DNA from: Paragonimus westermani
Lineage: Eukaryota > Platyhelminthes > Trematoda > Plagiorchiida > Troglotrematidae
NCBI GenBank assembly: GCA_008508345.1
Contig: QNGE01002421.1
Span: 5,177 to 69,176, forward strand
Direction of reading: 5' to 3'
DNA length: 64,000 bases
Every line of letters begins with the position of its first letter. Position 1 is the stretch's first letter. Positions 50,801 to 62,800 of this stretch are shown piece by piece. The notes below the pieces were generated by a model. It did not search any database. It saw nothing but the letters and a program-made list of their open reading frames with translations, and was not told where the DNA came from. The translations under genes were made by a program, and so were the position numbers.

Positions 50801-53800
50801 TGATTACAAGGTCATAAGGTCGGGCCCGGTTGACACAACTGTTCCGGTCTAGGTGAGAGCAATGAAACAACAACCAGTCCACATGTGATTGTATGTCATG
50901 TGGCAGTGAACACATTGTGGTATATAAGATGGAAACTTAAGCGAACTAAGAACGCAAACCCTGACCCCGAATCCTCAAACGAAGCACGGACGAATGACCC
51001 AGTGCACCACATTGAAGTTATTCAGAAAGAGAAAAGAATGTAGAGCGAAAAAAAATGAAATGCAGTCTGGAGGACGAACTGCAGCAGGTTTCGTGAACAC
51101 TTCAACAATTTATTGAGCGAACAGGAAGAAGGATCCTGGCAAGTAGCCAACTAGGGATCTGAACAAAACCGTCAGAACACGAAAACTGCCAGTTTTCGTG
51201 TTCTAACGGTTTTGTTCAAACTTCTGAAGGGAATGAACTGTTTCAAACTAGGGATCTATTCAAACCTGCCTAGGTCGACAGCCCGGACAATTCGGTTTCC
51301 TAGAGTGAAGTGGTGATATGTAGTTTGAGACAACGGAACACCAAAAATAAAATGAGTGGAACGTTTCATCAAGAATATGATCCAGACTGAATGCTAGTTA
51401 ACTCGAACACGTGAAATCTGCACGGTTCGACTTATGTGCAGTAGACTGAATGATACAGAAACAAGCAGATCTTGTGAAAACGGGACAATTCAAACTCAGG
51501 TAAATGAAGTAGCCACACTGACTAATCGTGAAAAGGCTGGAGTTACCATGATGCCAGGAAAATTACCACCCCAAGAGAACGGGATCGGACGCCAAATGGT
51601 TGTTTCACCTATGTGAATGTTGAATCACATATCAACTGGGTGGCACAGAACGATTGGATTCATAGTCAACAGCCTGGGTTTCCAAATCGCCACTGCAGTA
51701 CTAGGACATATTACGCTGTAGTCGACGGCTTTTGTAGGTGATCAGCGGACCTATACGGACCAGCACACACAACACTATTCCTGTCTGGGGAAATAAATCA
51801 AATGTCCCGCTCAAATTGTACCATTCAAGATTACTCATCTGATCATTTCACCCTAAACATTGAACTTCACAGTGTACGTGACACTTTGAATAGTGTAAGA
51901 ATGCTGACCAGCAGTTCAGAAATTTACACAGCAGTGTGGGGTAGTCTACAATTTGGGAAGGTCTCATATTGCGCCATTATCACAAACAGTCCAAATATGC
52001 CTGCCATACTTCAACACCGAACAAGCAGCCAGAAAAGAGGACAAACTCACCTGGAGAACAGCCGGATGTCGCGACACAGCATGTTTGTGCGCAGATACAC
52101 CGAGAAAACTGACAGCCAGAAGCAAAAGTAAGAGTGGATCGTCGGGCATCGAATTGCGGACCCCAATTAGACGAGCTGAGAGGCCAATAAACCAGCAACA
52201 GATGAGTCACTATTAGGTAAAATGAACAGTCTTTTCCATGTGTATATGTTCGGATATGAACTTTCAGTGAATCGATGTCAGCACAAGATGGCCGAAGAAA
52301 CCTCTCTAGTATGGTTCTAAATGTCCAGAATCACCCGAAAGAAAACCAGATTGCACTAGCGCACAGTGGGGCCTAGAACGCTGAAAACATACGAAGATTT
52401 ACATTGATAGGCTTTTAACTCGGATCAATTCGATGAACGCTCACTATATGTTGCTGACGTACGGCCAGTTTCAAAAAGACGAGTATGTCTTCGTTGAATT
52501 TTTTCCTGTCCATTACCATAGTATGTCTCGGCTACCCTAATCCCGTAAAGTGGGTTAGACTCTGTAAGAAGTCCTGTCGATATAAGCTCTCTCACAGCGT
52601 TGGGGTCCTAGTACAATACTTCCGTTTTCACTCAATGCTCTGAGGTGTCATCCGCCTGGATTGGACCTATCTGCAGATGCACAGAAATTCCAGAAAAGCC
52701 CTTTAAGTCGCCTCAAACTAACGTCAGACCACAGGAAAACGATACCGAAACCACTTAATGTGGAACAATTATGAAGTATGAAACTGTCATAAATTCCCTA
52801 TTGTTTCAAAAGGCTACCCGTGCTCAATCGTGTCTTGTTTAGGTTGATAGATCAAGAGGTGTTGCACAGGGTTGATGGCACTAATTACAAGCCAGCGAAA
52901 GATCAGAACTCACATCTGTGGAGCGCCGTGATTAATACAGTAGATCTGGTCTTCTTGAAGCTGGTTGGCTGAATGGAAAATACTTACTTGATTACTGTGA
53001 TACGGCTCAGCAGATTCGCCTGCACTGCTCAGAGGACGAATACTCTAATAGTTCAGTCCTAAAACAAGGCAGGCCCAAACTAAGACAGTGAAATAAGTGC
53101 ACAGAGAGAGAATTGGCGGTTTGGAATGAACGAAAATATACATGAGTGAAATAAGTCCACACACGGAAAACGGTGACACACAGTTAAGATACTGTTGGGA
53201 AAATACACTTTTTCCCAAAAATTCGCCTCATTTGTCAGGAAAATGGATTTTTCAATTTTGGGAATTTGAATGCCCGCCAATATTTTCACAATTCAAGTTT
53301 CGCGTTTGCCTCTGATTGACCCGTCGAGTGGCCTAGGCCCGAAGCCGCTTGTGTACCACTGTTTCGTTTTCGGGCTGAGCAGCAGGTCGTTTGAAGGCCG
53401 TCCCTTAACTTTCTTGTCGGGAGGTTCTAAGTTGCGAGAGTTCGGTCCCGATACTTACGTTCTGATTTTCCTAATGTTTTGCGATACCGTTGTGTTCTGT
53501 TCGTGATCTTTGTGTTCGTTCTTGCTTTTCTCTTTCAGAGAGTCGTAACAAACATGAACGACAACTGTCACATGATAGAAAATCGAAAACAAGCTTCATA
53601 CCATATTTTTCATCGTTCGTAAGCTATGTTGATATGATTGAGATTGACAGTGGTGCTTATTTTTAAACTACCCTTCACTTCGTCCACATGAGCCATAGAA
53701 ATAAAACATTACAAGGGGTTTTCTATAAAAAAAGACACACTGGATCGTTGGCAAGTCGCTAAAACAGTATTCGAACTCGCACCCGTGGCCGGTTGATACG

Positions 53801-56800
53801 ATATCGTTACCACGGAAAAACGGCGGGCACCAATAGTGCAAAACGTCGTGTTAGTTACATAACAATCTATTTGCTAGAGATGGGGGTCGCAACTGGCAGG
53901 ATTAACCGACTAAGAAGTGAAATACACTGGGTAATGTGGATCTGCTTTTTCGGACGCGTTGGAAAGTCCGCAAAGATCACTCCTTGTAACCAAGCTGAGC
54001 AGCATGTACATTCCTCACAAATGTGGTCTTAATGCTGAAGAACTTAATGTACACGTTGTTCCGTGTGCGATGAGTAAATTGGGGACAAATAAAAATGGGA
54101 AGCACAGAGAAAGATGAGGATCGTCAATATATAAAAGAATGAGAAGTAGGCACGATGCCATTGATGATCTCAGCTAAGAACTCGTGGCATTCATCGTTTA
54201 CAATCAACGCAAAAAGCCATCATAGCGACACGAGCGTTGGTAATCTAGTACAGTCAAGATCAATCAAGTCAGAGTCCAGTCTCTACATCGGTTTCTACTG
54301 GTTACCACGTTTCATTCAGCCAACAGTGCACACAGAAAGGATCTTGACTTCTGTGAGATAGAAGATAAGCACCGAATGGCTGTAAAAGTAGCCACAAGCG
54401 CGGAAATTGATAAACGCGTGAAATGCAGCGATACCGAAATGTGACCAAGTCACCAGCCCCTACATTACATCTGGTCGTATGAACGCTATCACGTTCAGGA
54501 AAGTTGGACGTAAGCAACTGAGGTAACCGTGTGATAAACGCGTCGTTACCGATGAAGAGAAATGTCTGAAATGCTCACTGTAAAGCTACTTGCTTGTCTC
54601 ATGGGGTGGACAAGATTTAAAGGAAACTCACCAATCGCAAAGCGGTAAGAACCACGCACAATGAAGTCGTTGTTGGCCATAATGCCCACCGGCAGATCAG
54701 CAGTGTCCTATGAGAAAAGTAAACTGGAACAGGTTAGACAGGGGCTCAGAAGGACTACGCGAGCTACTTACATATTACAACTCCATTTAAGTAGTAATTA
54801 GCTTCGACAGGCGACACACTACTTGGCCACATACGCGTCGAATACTGCCAAGCAACAGTTGAAAGAATTAGAGCCAGAAGTTGTGACCAAATGACTAGTA
54901 GGCGGTACCTTGTTACAACCGAGGTACCTAGTACAAACTGAACGACACTCAAAACAACTACATGAAGGTCGGTCGTAGAGTTTTGTCCCAAGACAACACG
55001 AAGACAGTAACCCGACGCTCCGACCGGTTAGTAAGTCTGTTTAAATAACGAACACGGTCAACACATCGAAGAAGTTGCAGAGAACGCTATAATCGCTTTC
55101 AATCGACAAGAATCAGTCACAACCCGTGACCCTTATGGTGAGTGGGTGTGCGTTACAGTGGGGGCCTAATTGGGCCGGCGTATGTCTCGTGTGTTGGTTG
55201 GTCGGTGTGTGTGTAACGCTGCGCGTCACAATGAGAGCGAATTTTTCGGTTGTTGGTTTTGTGTTTGCGCGTTGGCTACGTGTGCGTTTATCCGTCGGGC
55301 TGGATGTATGCAGGTGTGTGAGTGTGTGATTGTGCGTTTGGTTTTCGGTGGATGTTGTTTTAGTTTGTTGTTTGTTTTGTGTTGTGTGTTGCGATTTTGT
55401 TTGTGTGGTTTCGTTGCTGTTGTTCGACTGTGTGGGGTTGACACGACGTGTGTTTCGTGGAGTGTGTAAGTTTGTGATTGCTTTTCTGTTGTTCCGTTTG
55501 TGTGCTGAGTTGTGTTGTGTTATTCGTTGAAAGGTTTTCTGTTATTGCTGTATATGCTGTGCTTGGTTTGTTTGTTTTCGCGCTTGTGTGCTGTCGCGTG
55601 TGTGTTCATCCGAGATTGCGTCATTGTGTTCGCTGTTGTTGTTCTTGATGATGATGATGATGTTTTTGTTTAAAATTGGTACAGTTTAATACGTCTGTCG
55701 CTCTGTGCATGGTTGTTTGGGTTCGTTAGCTGTATGTATGTGTGTTTATGAGTGCTGAGCGTGTTGCCTTTCAACGTGCAGTCGTCGCTCATCTGCAAAA
55801 CGCTCACATGTCCACTACCACTGAGGGTAGATTACGGCAGCAGCCAGTGAGACGATCGGTGTGGAGTGCAAGAAACGCGCGGACTGGTTTGATGAAAACA
55901 ACGTGGCTATCTCCAATTTGGTATGGAAGATGAATGCCGCATTCGCCACATCCACAATGGACCCGGTCAATGAACGCTAGGTTCCGGAGTATCCGCCGTC
56001 AACTGGCCGAGCGTGTTCGGGGAAATAAGAACAACTGGTGGAGGAAGCAGGGCGAGCAGTGTGCCGACAGCTACCGGGGTATCAGTCTTCTGGGCTGCGC
56101 AGGCAAGGTGCTTGCCAGAATCCTCCTGAACCAATTGAATGCGACCGTTTTGGAGGTCAATGTTCCCGAGGAGCAGTGTGGATTCTGGGCGAGTCGGAGT
56201 ACGATCGACCTGGTGTTTGCTGCGCGACAGCTTCAGAAGTGCCGGAAACGGAACCAGCCCCTGTATGCCCTGTTCGTGGAGTTCACCAAGGCGTTCGATT
56301 CGGTGAGCCGCGAGGCGCTGTGGACGGTGCTTGGTAAGTTTGGATGTCCAGGTAAGTTCGTCAATGTGGTTAGATTGTTGCATGTGGGCATGAAGGCGAA
56401 GGTGCAATCGTGTGGATCGACCTGTGATGATTTTGACATCGTCACCGACGTGAAGCGAGGTTGTGTTCTAGCCCCAGCCCTATTTAGCTTATATTTGACT
56501 GCCATGGTAACAGTTGTTTTTTAGAACCATGGAGAGGATGGTGTTGAGGTGGAGTACGGGACGAACGGGCGGCTGTTGAATATGTTGTTTCGACGCCCCA
56601 ACCCGGCTACAGACCTCAACGATATGCATGCTTCTGTTCGCATATTATAGCGCATTGTTGGCACATAGTGAAGAAAAACCGCAACGTCTGGCTACAGCCC
56701 TTGCTTCGGCAGCATCGAAGTTTGGATTGGACATCAACAAAGGTAAGAAGTTTTCGTTCTTTCAGCCTTCTCCTGGTGGAGCTACTGCTTGTGTACCTCC

Positions 56801-59800
56801 ACCCGAAATTCGCATCGCTGGAGACACTGTGAATGGCTGCGGGGATTTTTGCTACTTGGGTAGCAACTTATCGACAGATTTGTCCGTGGACCGCGAGCTG
56901 AGAGCGCGTGTGACGAAGGCTAGTGCTCCTTTCTGACGTCTTGAAAGGCGTGTTTGGAAGAATCACAGCTTGAAGATGGCCACCAAGCTGTGTGTTTACC
57001 GTTCAATGGTGATCTCTATACTGCTGTACGGCAGTGAGACGTGGACATTGTATCAGCGGAACGTAAGCTATCTGAGCCGCTGCCATGTGCAGCGTCTGAG
57101 GCGCACCTAGGGTATTCGGTGGTCGGACATGATTCAGAACACTGAGGTACTTAGGCGAGCGGACATGGACGGGATGGAAGCCATGTTGATGTTGAACCAG
57201 CTCCGTTGGCTCGGTCACGTCCGTCGGATGGGCGATGACCGTATCCCGAAGCAGGTGTTGTATTGATAAGTGAGAACAGGTAAGCGAACTCCCGGTGGCC
57301 AGAAGCGGAGGTACCAGGATGTTGTGCAGGTAAGTCTTTCACGTTGTAACATAGAGTTTAGATGTTGGGAATACTTAGTGTTGAACCGGACGGCCCAGAG
57401 AAATACGGTCCAGGTGGGCGTGCGAAGGTTCAACGAGCAGTTATTGCGCGGCCGCGAACGGAAGCGTGCGACACGCAAGGGATCTATCGGTGCCATAGGT
57501 CGCGGTGACGTGAGTATATAACGTTGAGATGTGTTCGGCCGCGAATGCGCCGGACGTTTGGGATTAGTAGGTCACCAACGTACTCAGAGTATACCGTCGG
57601 CGGAGAGGCGACGAGTACGTTAGGCTCAGGTTAGGTAGGTCATATCAGTGTATTCAGTATACTTCTGTTAATGACTGCATCGGCCAACATCCTGGTCGCT
57701 GACAATAAATCCGCTTCTCTTTCCAGAAACTTGAGTGTCTGTCGTCTTCCATCCATTCTTTTCTTCGGCTTTGTTGATGTTGTTTGCCTGCTTTTTTATA
57801 ATTTTATGAAAATTTTGTTTTCCATCCATATCTTCTCTGGGATGCACTAACCTGCACTCCCATATTGCAATGCTTCTTGTATTACACCTCACAAATCTTT
57901 CTTCCTAGTTTAGATCTCGTCATTGCAGTCTCTCTCTGTTTAGTTTCCGAGAGATGAGTTGCCTTTCCTTATTAGCCAATCAACTGGCTAACCAGCATTG
58001 GCCGGCTGGACAGAAAGACCCCACTGGCACACATTCCGGTCTTACCCCTTCGGGTTTACACTGGATATGTGGTGTGTGGGTGGAACTGCAAGTGGTGCAG
58101 CGCACGCCAATTGCAGTGATGGTTAAGCTCATACGAATCGGATGCCGTCAGCCGATTGGTTGTGCAATCCAAATGCTGAAATCTAGATAGTCACAATAAT
58201 GATGAATCCACGTTCAACTCGGGGTATGGATCAAGCGTTAGTTCACGGCTGACGTTAACACGACGACAAGCGGGAAGAAAATCAAATGGCGTTGAAACAA
58301 ATTTTACGGGGATCACATTCCAGCCGGCTACACTTCCAGTAAGGAACAACCCTACAGTACTGTTAAGGTCAGGACAAACATGACCAGAAGAACACAATAC
58401 TGCTGTCGGAAATCACATAAAGCAAGCCGTTACTGAAATATGGATCGGCATGGGATTCAATGTTTCTTCGCGCGCTCACAGGAACACAAGATCGATGATT
58501 TTCTATAAATATCAACCAGTTTCTCATGTAAATTCGCAAAGCGTCTGGTGGCTAAATACACTGCCTATCTGGAGATTGCTTTGTCTTTGTTTTCATTGGT
58601 TCTTGTCGTTCGCAGTTTGGGGACCAATCGGAAGGGGTTTCTATTCACGTTATTTGCATCAGTTATTCGCGTTCGTGTTTAACAGCACTCAGTTATAACA
58701 AGCACACTGTAAGAAGTGCGTAAAAAGTAAATAAAAAAGACGAAGCAAATCAGCAGACTGAAAGAATAAAATGTGGGGAAATTTGCCATGCAGACATTCA
58801 ATACCAGGCTAAATAGACGAAGATAAATCTGTTGCTATGAACTGGGCCAAGCGTTCAAGGTTCACGACAATTTATAGACACACAAACACCTGTTGAAGGT
58901 ATTACAGTAAAACATCATTTACTTTTGTGACCAAGCGATCCAAATAACGACAATGTTTGTAGTCTTTCGATAGATTGACAGCCATGTTCAGGACATTCCA
59001 ATACTGATTCTTGTGAGCCCACTGCAGTTGAGCAAGAGAAAAAAACAAGAACGGGGAGACTATGAACACATACAGTTGTACGACAAGGAGACAGTTTATC
59101 AATTAGTCCTCAATAAACTAAATTAACAAAGTAACTGACTAGCGCAAAAGCGACAAAGAATACAGCCGTATACTGCGTGTGATTGAGTTTCACCATATCT
59201 ATATCTAGGACTGAAGACTGGCTACTATAAGACGGGTAAGATAAAAAGAGGAATAAGGGGGGGGGGTAGTAACTGGTAAAAAAACTCTCCCTGTGTAAAC
59301 CCAGTGGAAAAATCCAAACCGTGTTCACTTGTCTGTAACCAAACAGACGATCGAATCATTGTGGGTTCTACTCTTCGGTTCCATCAGTCGTCATTATTTC
59401 ACAGATAACTAAGCCCAACAATGATTGCCGTCTACAGTGATCGATAAACGGTAACTACCATCGTTTAGTTAAACTAAACTGACATTCACTCACATCCCAT
59501 TTTCAGCAAACGAATGGTTGAAGAAGCAGACGATTGTTTGGCATCCAGGGTAGAGAGACCAACCATTGAAACTTATGCGTTCTTCAAGATTGAACGATCT
59601 CATTGAAGATTCTCTAGTGATGTAGCACAATGGGTGTGACTGAGCACAGAAATAGGTTTTGTAATCGTAGAGGAAAATCATACACAATCCGTCTGAGACT
59701 CAAGGCTTGTAGGCGTCGGGGCAATCTCTTTGCTACCACTGATAAGTCCGACGAGAAGAGAACGTCTTAACTCTGAAGCTACGAGCAGTTGATACAATTC

Positions 59801-62800
59801 ACGAAAAATTTGGTCGAGTTAGTTTTGGAAAACCTACCTACACAACAGTACTCCGAAAGTCAGTGTGATTATGCGAAAGTCGGTACCAAGTAACATGACG
59901 TCCGAAAGATCAAAATTTGGTGAACAAATTGACAATAGATTCACCATGGCAAGGATAGAAACTTGCTTACATTTACATATTCAAGGTCAACATATCGGAA
60001 TGTGCGTTCTTCTGACGAACATTGAACGACTCATGTATAACCAACGACACTGAATACCAGAACCAAATCAAGTCGCTGGAGACGTGGTAATATTACTACA
60101 CACACTACAACCAACTACAACAAACGAACTTCAATTCGATTTGAGCACCACCCACATCTGATCGCAGCTGTCGCCTCCTCATAGACCTTCCAGTCGACTC
60201 CTTTCGAAAAGAAGCACCAGACTCGAGTTTCGCTTTTGTTAGGGCTCGCCGGTAGCACATATCTTTTCACGGGACAGGATCAAAACTCCGGCCACGTCTT
60301 CATAAGGTAACCGTGTTAATCATTGTGTCATTGCCCCTGCATTAGGCACGACTGAATTATCACCTATGACCAGTCGGCCATATTCGGTTGTGAGCAATGA
60401 TCTGATTACCCGATCGGTTGGAGAGGAGGCACAGTAACTGATCTGTTCATATGAAAACCAAAATTGAATGCGCATCAGTGGTCAAAATAACGATTAACAA
60501 GTTAATGATTTTTATTTCAAATGAGAGAGAATTCCTAGTTGAGAGGTCATCAACTTGAGTTAACAGGACAGTGGTTGTGCCTCCTCTCCAACCCATCGGG
60601 CAATCAGATCATTGCTCACAACCAAATGTGGCTGGCTGGTCATAGGTGATAATTCAGTCGTGCCTAATGTGGGGTCAATGACACAATGGTCAACACGGTT
60701 GCCACATGAAGACGTGGCCGGAGTTCCGATCCCGCCCCGTGACAAAATATGCGCTACTGGCGAGCCCTAACAAAAGCGAAACTCGAGTCTGGTGCTTCTT
60801 TACGAAAGGAGTCGACTGGAAAGTCTATGAGGAGGCGACAGCTGCGACCAATTGTGGGTAATGTTCACTTCAAACGAAAACCAAAATCCCCTACTACTCA
60901 TCAGTGAACTCCAATTTGTTTGTGTCCGCGGGGTAAAGTACGCCGACTGTCTACAACAGGCCGTCAAGTTTCTAAGAGTACAACAGCAAACACAGGTAAC
61001 CGACAGGCAACGACGGACCAACAAAATGTGAGCGATTCGGTCTGGTGTGTGACTAAATACCCGACCATCGAGGAGATCGGCTAGTTGATGACAGTGTGAT
61101 GGCGCCCAACAAGAAGGCGGTATTCACAGAGTGATGGAGGGAGCGATCGCAAACAGCATCGAGTGTGTGGGCATGTGGGTGGAAAATCAATGACCAGGGG
61201 AGACGAATTGGAGAGTTTGGCATTCTGGATGCGGGCTGTGCGAGCAACAGAGACAAGCGATCAGTTGCACATGGTCACAGAAAGACGGGGCCAGCTGATT
61301 GGAATTTTGATATTCCTAAGTGTCCTATACCGCACATTGTAAATAACTTAAATAACTTAGTATCACTAACAATCGCATAGATGCATTAGGAACAGGGCAG
61401 TATCTACTTTCTTGTGGATCTCATTATCACACTTCACAAATCGCGTAGGAGCCAACATGAAAACTGGAACACTCGGGCCATTCAATCTTATTCCCTACAA
61501 CTTCCAACGATGTTTTCAATCAGACACCAAGCGAGCCACGCGACCCCTGTTCCGATAGGCGGACACGGCGAACAGTTCCAAATTTACCAGGTTTTCTTAA
61601 AACTTGTCCTTGTCAAGTTATCAGCTGGACACAGTATAGCCGCTCGTGGGCCGGAGGACTAGGCAAAGAATAGACATCGTTGTAACCAAAGGATTGGCAG
61701 TCTTCAAACATGAGCTAGTCATCTATATCTACGAAATCACAGGATGTAAATGAGGGATAGTGCTGGTTACCACACTTTGAAAACAAATTTGTGTACTTTG
61801 CTCGGGAATGAAGCACCCATCCTGTTCACTTAATTCATGTAAACGCAATCACCAGCGAGCCTTATCTGTAACATTACACATGTAACTCAGTGGTTTACAC
61901 TGATGCTTAACTGTCATCTAACCGTGAGAAAAGGACAAGCAAAACCTCGTTTGAAGATGAAAAAGGATGAATGGGATAGACGGAACAGAACATCCCACAT
62001 CAAGCTTAAATATTAAAATCCAGGATATCGATACCTTGCAAACAAACAATTTGGTTGCAAAATGAAAAGAGGACATCCGGAAGAGAGTTCCATCATAACA
62101 AACACTAATTTGATCCTATAAAAGTGGAACTCCCAACAGGGAAGATCATATTCAAAACTGTATAGATAACTGTCTTTTTAAGAAAATACGAATTTTCGAT
62201 TTTTGGCACACACATACACCAATTCGCAACCTGCATCCTGGACCCGGAGTGATCCCAGCAAGGACAGACTTGTCTGGACTCTGATCACACAACTGTGCAT
62301 GCAGAAGCCGCGCGGCGCGCAAAATGAAAGCCATTTCGCTGCAGGACATCAAACTGAATGACCAAATTAAAAACCACAAGCATTCGCCACCTATCAAAGA
62401 GTGAGTATCTCTGGTCTAACAGTTACATCACCAAAACAACACAGAAGCACATGAAAAACAGGTTCGGTGGGTGATGTGTAAATACGGCACGATGGTATGG
62501 CATCACTTGTGCGCCCAGCTGTTAAATATTGCCCTTCCATGGGTAAACTTCAAATTCCTGACGCTAGCCGATCAAACGCAAATACCATTCAATTCACAAA
62601 CCTGTAAGTGTTACTTTCACTAAGCAACTGAAAGACAGAGAGAGTCAACAAACATAATATGGACAAAACATTATCAAAACGAGAAGCTGCAAAACAAGAC
62701 ACCCGAAACTACTACCGGCTCATCTGAACGACAAACAAGAATGTGAATGAGTAATCTGCAAGCAAGTGGTGAACCTATTCACAGGTTGAAGCGATGCTTG

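Larger units (their letters stand above)
44853..54631. other. GTF3C3 introns
   Basis: Between the short exons the sequence is non-coding. It holds the 51.2-kb hairpin and a plus-strand frame at 49177-49446 with hydrophobic content (NLPNWLLVICIPFILFAGRL) that lacks supporting features. Confidence 0.7.
55740..57745 (+). mobile_element. Non-LTR retrotransposon, internally deleted (same family as 19.8-21.2 kb)
   Basis: Coding remnants in order: pre-RT region (55742-56040; in the frame-corrected reading LQNAHMSTTTE, WFDENNVAISNLVW, RFRSIRRQLAERV and NKNNWW); RT fingers and palm (56050-56510); then a frameshift and RT thumb plus C-terminal region (56580-57520); and a 3' tail to about 57745 shared with the 19.8-kb copy. 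About 100 codons are missing at 56040-56050, where NNWW runs straight into the block before SYRGISLL. The element lies antisense to GTF3C3 within its 54.7-58.9 kb intron. Confidence 0.88.

Noticed and set aside
53750..53830. tRNA-like A and B boxes on the minus strand
   Set aside because: The B-box-like GAGTTCGAATACT has no foldable cloverleaf around it; at most a SINE scrap.
55126..55530. Overlapping plus ORFs rich in Cys, Val and Phe
   Set aside because: Artefact of the G/T-rich leader, which rarely forms stops in these frames.
59490..59687. Minus frame resembling a GTF3C3 exon (GLSTLDAKQSSASSTIRLLK in one reading)
   Set aside because: Its donor phase does not fit the next exon, and the 63352 and 59021 exons already join in phase and align without a gap to the human protein.
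62152..62397. Minus frame with good CAG acceptor (EMAFILRAARLLHAQLCDQS)
   Set aside because: It lies inside the GTF3C3 intron whose flanking exons are continuous; no matching segment in the family.
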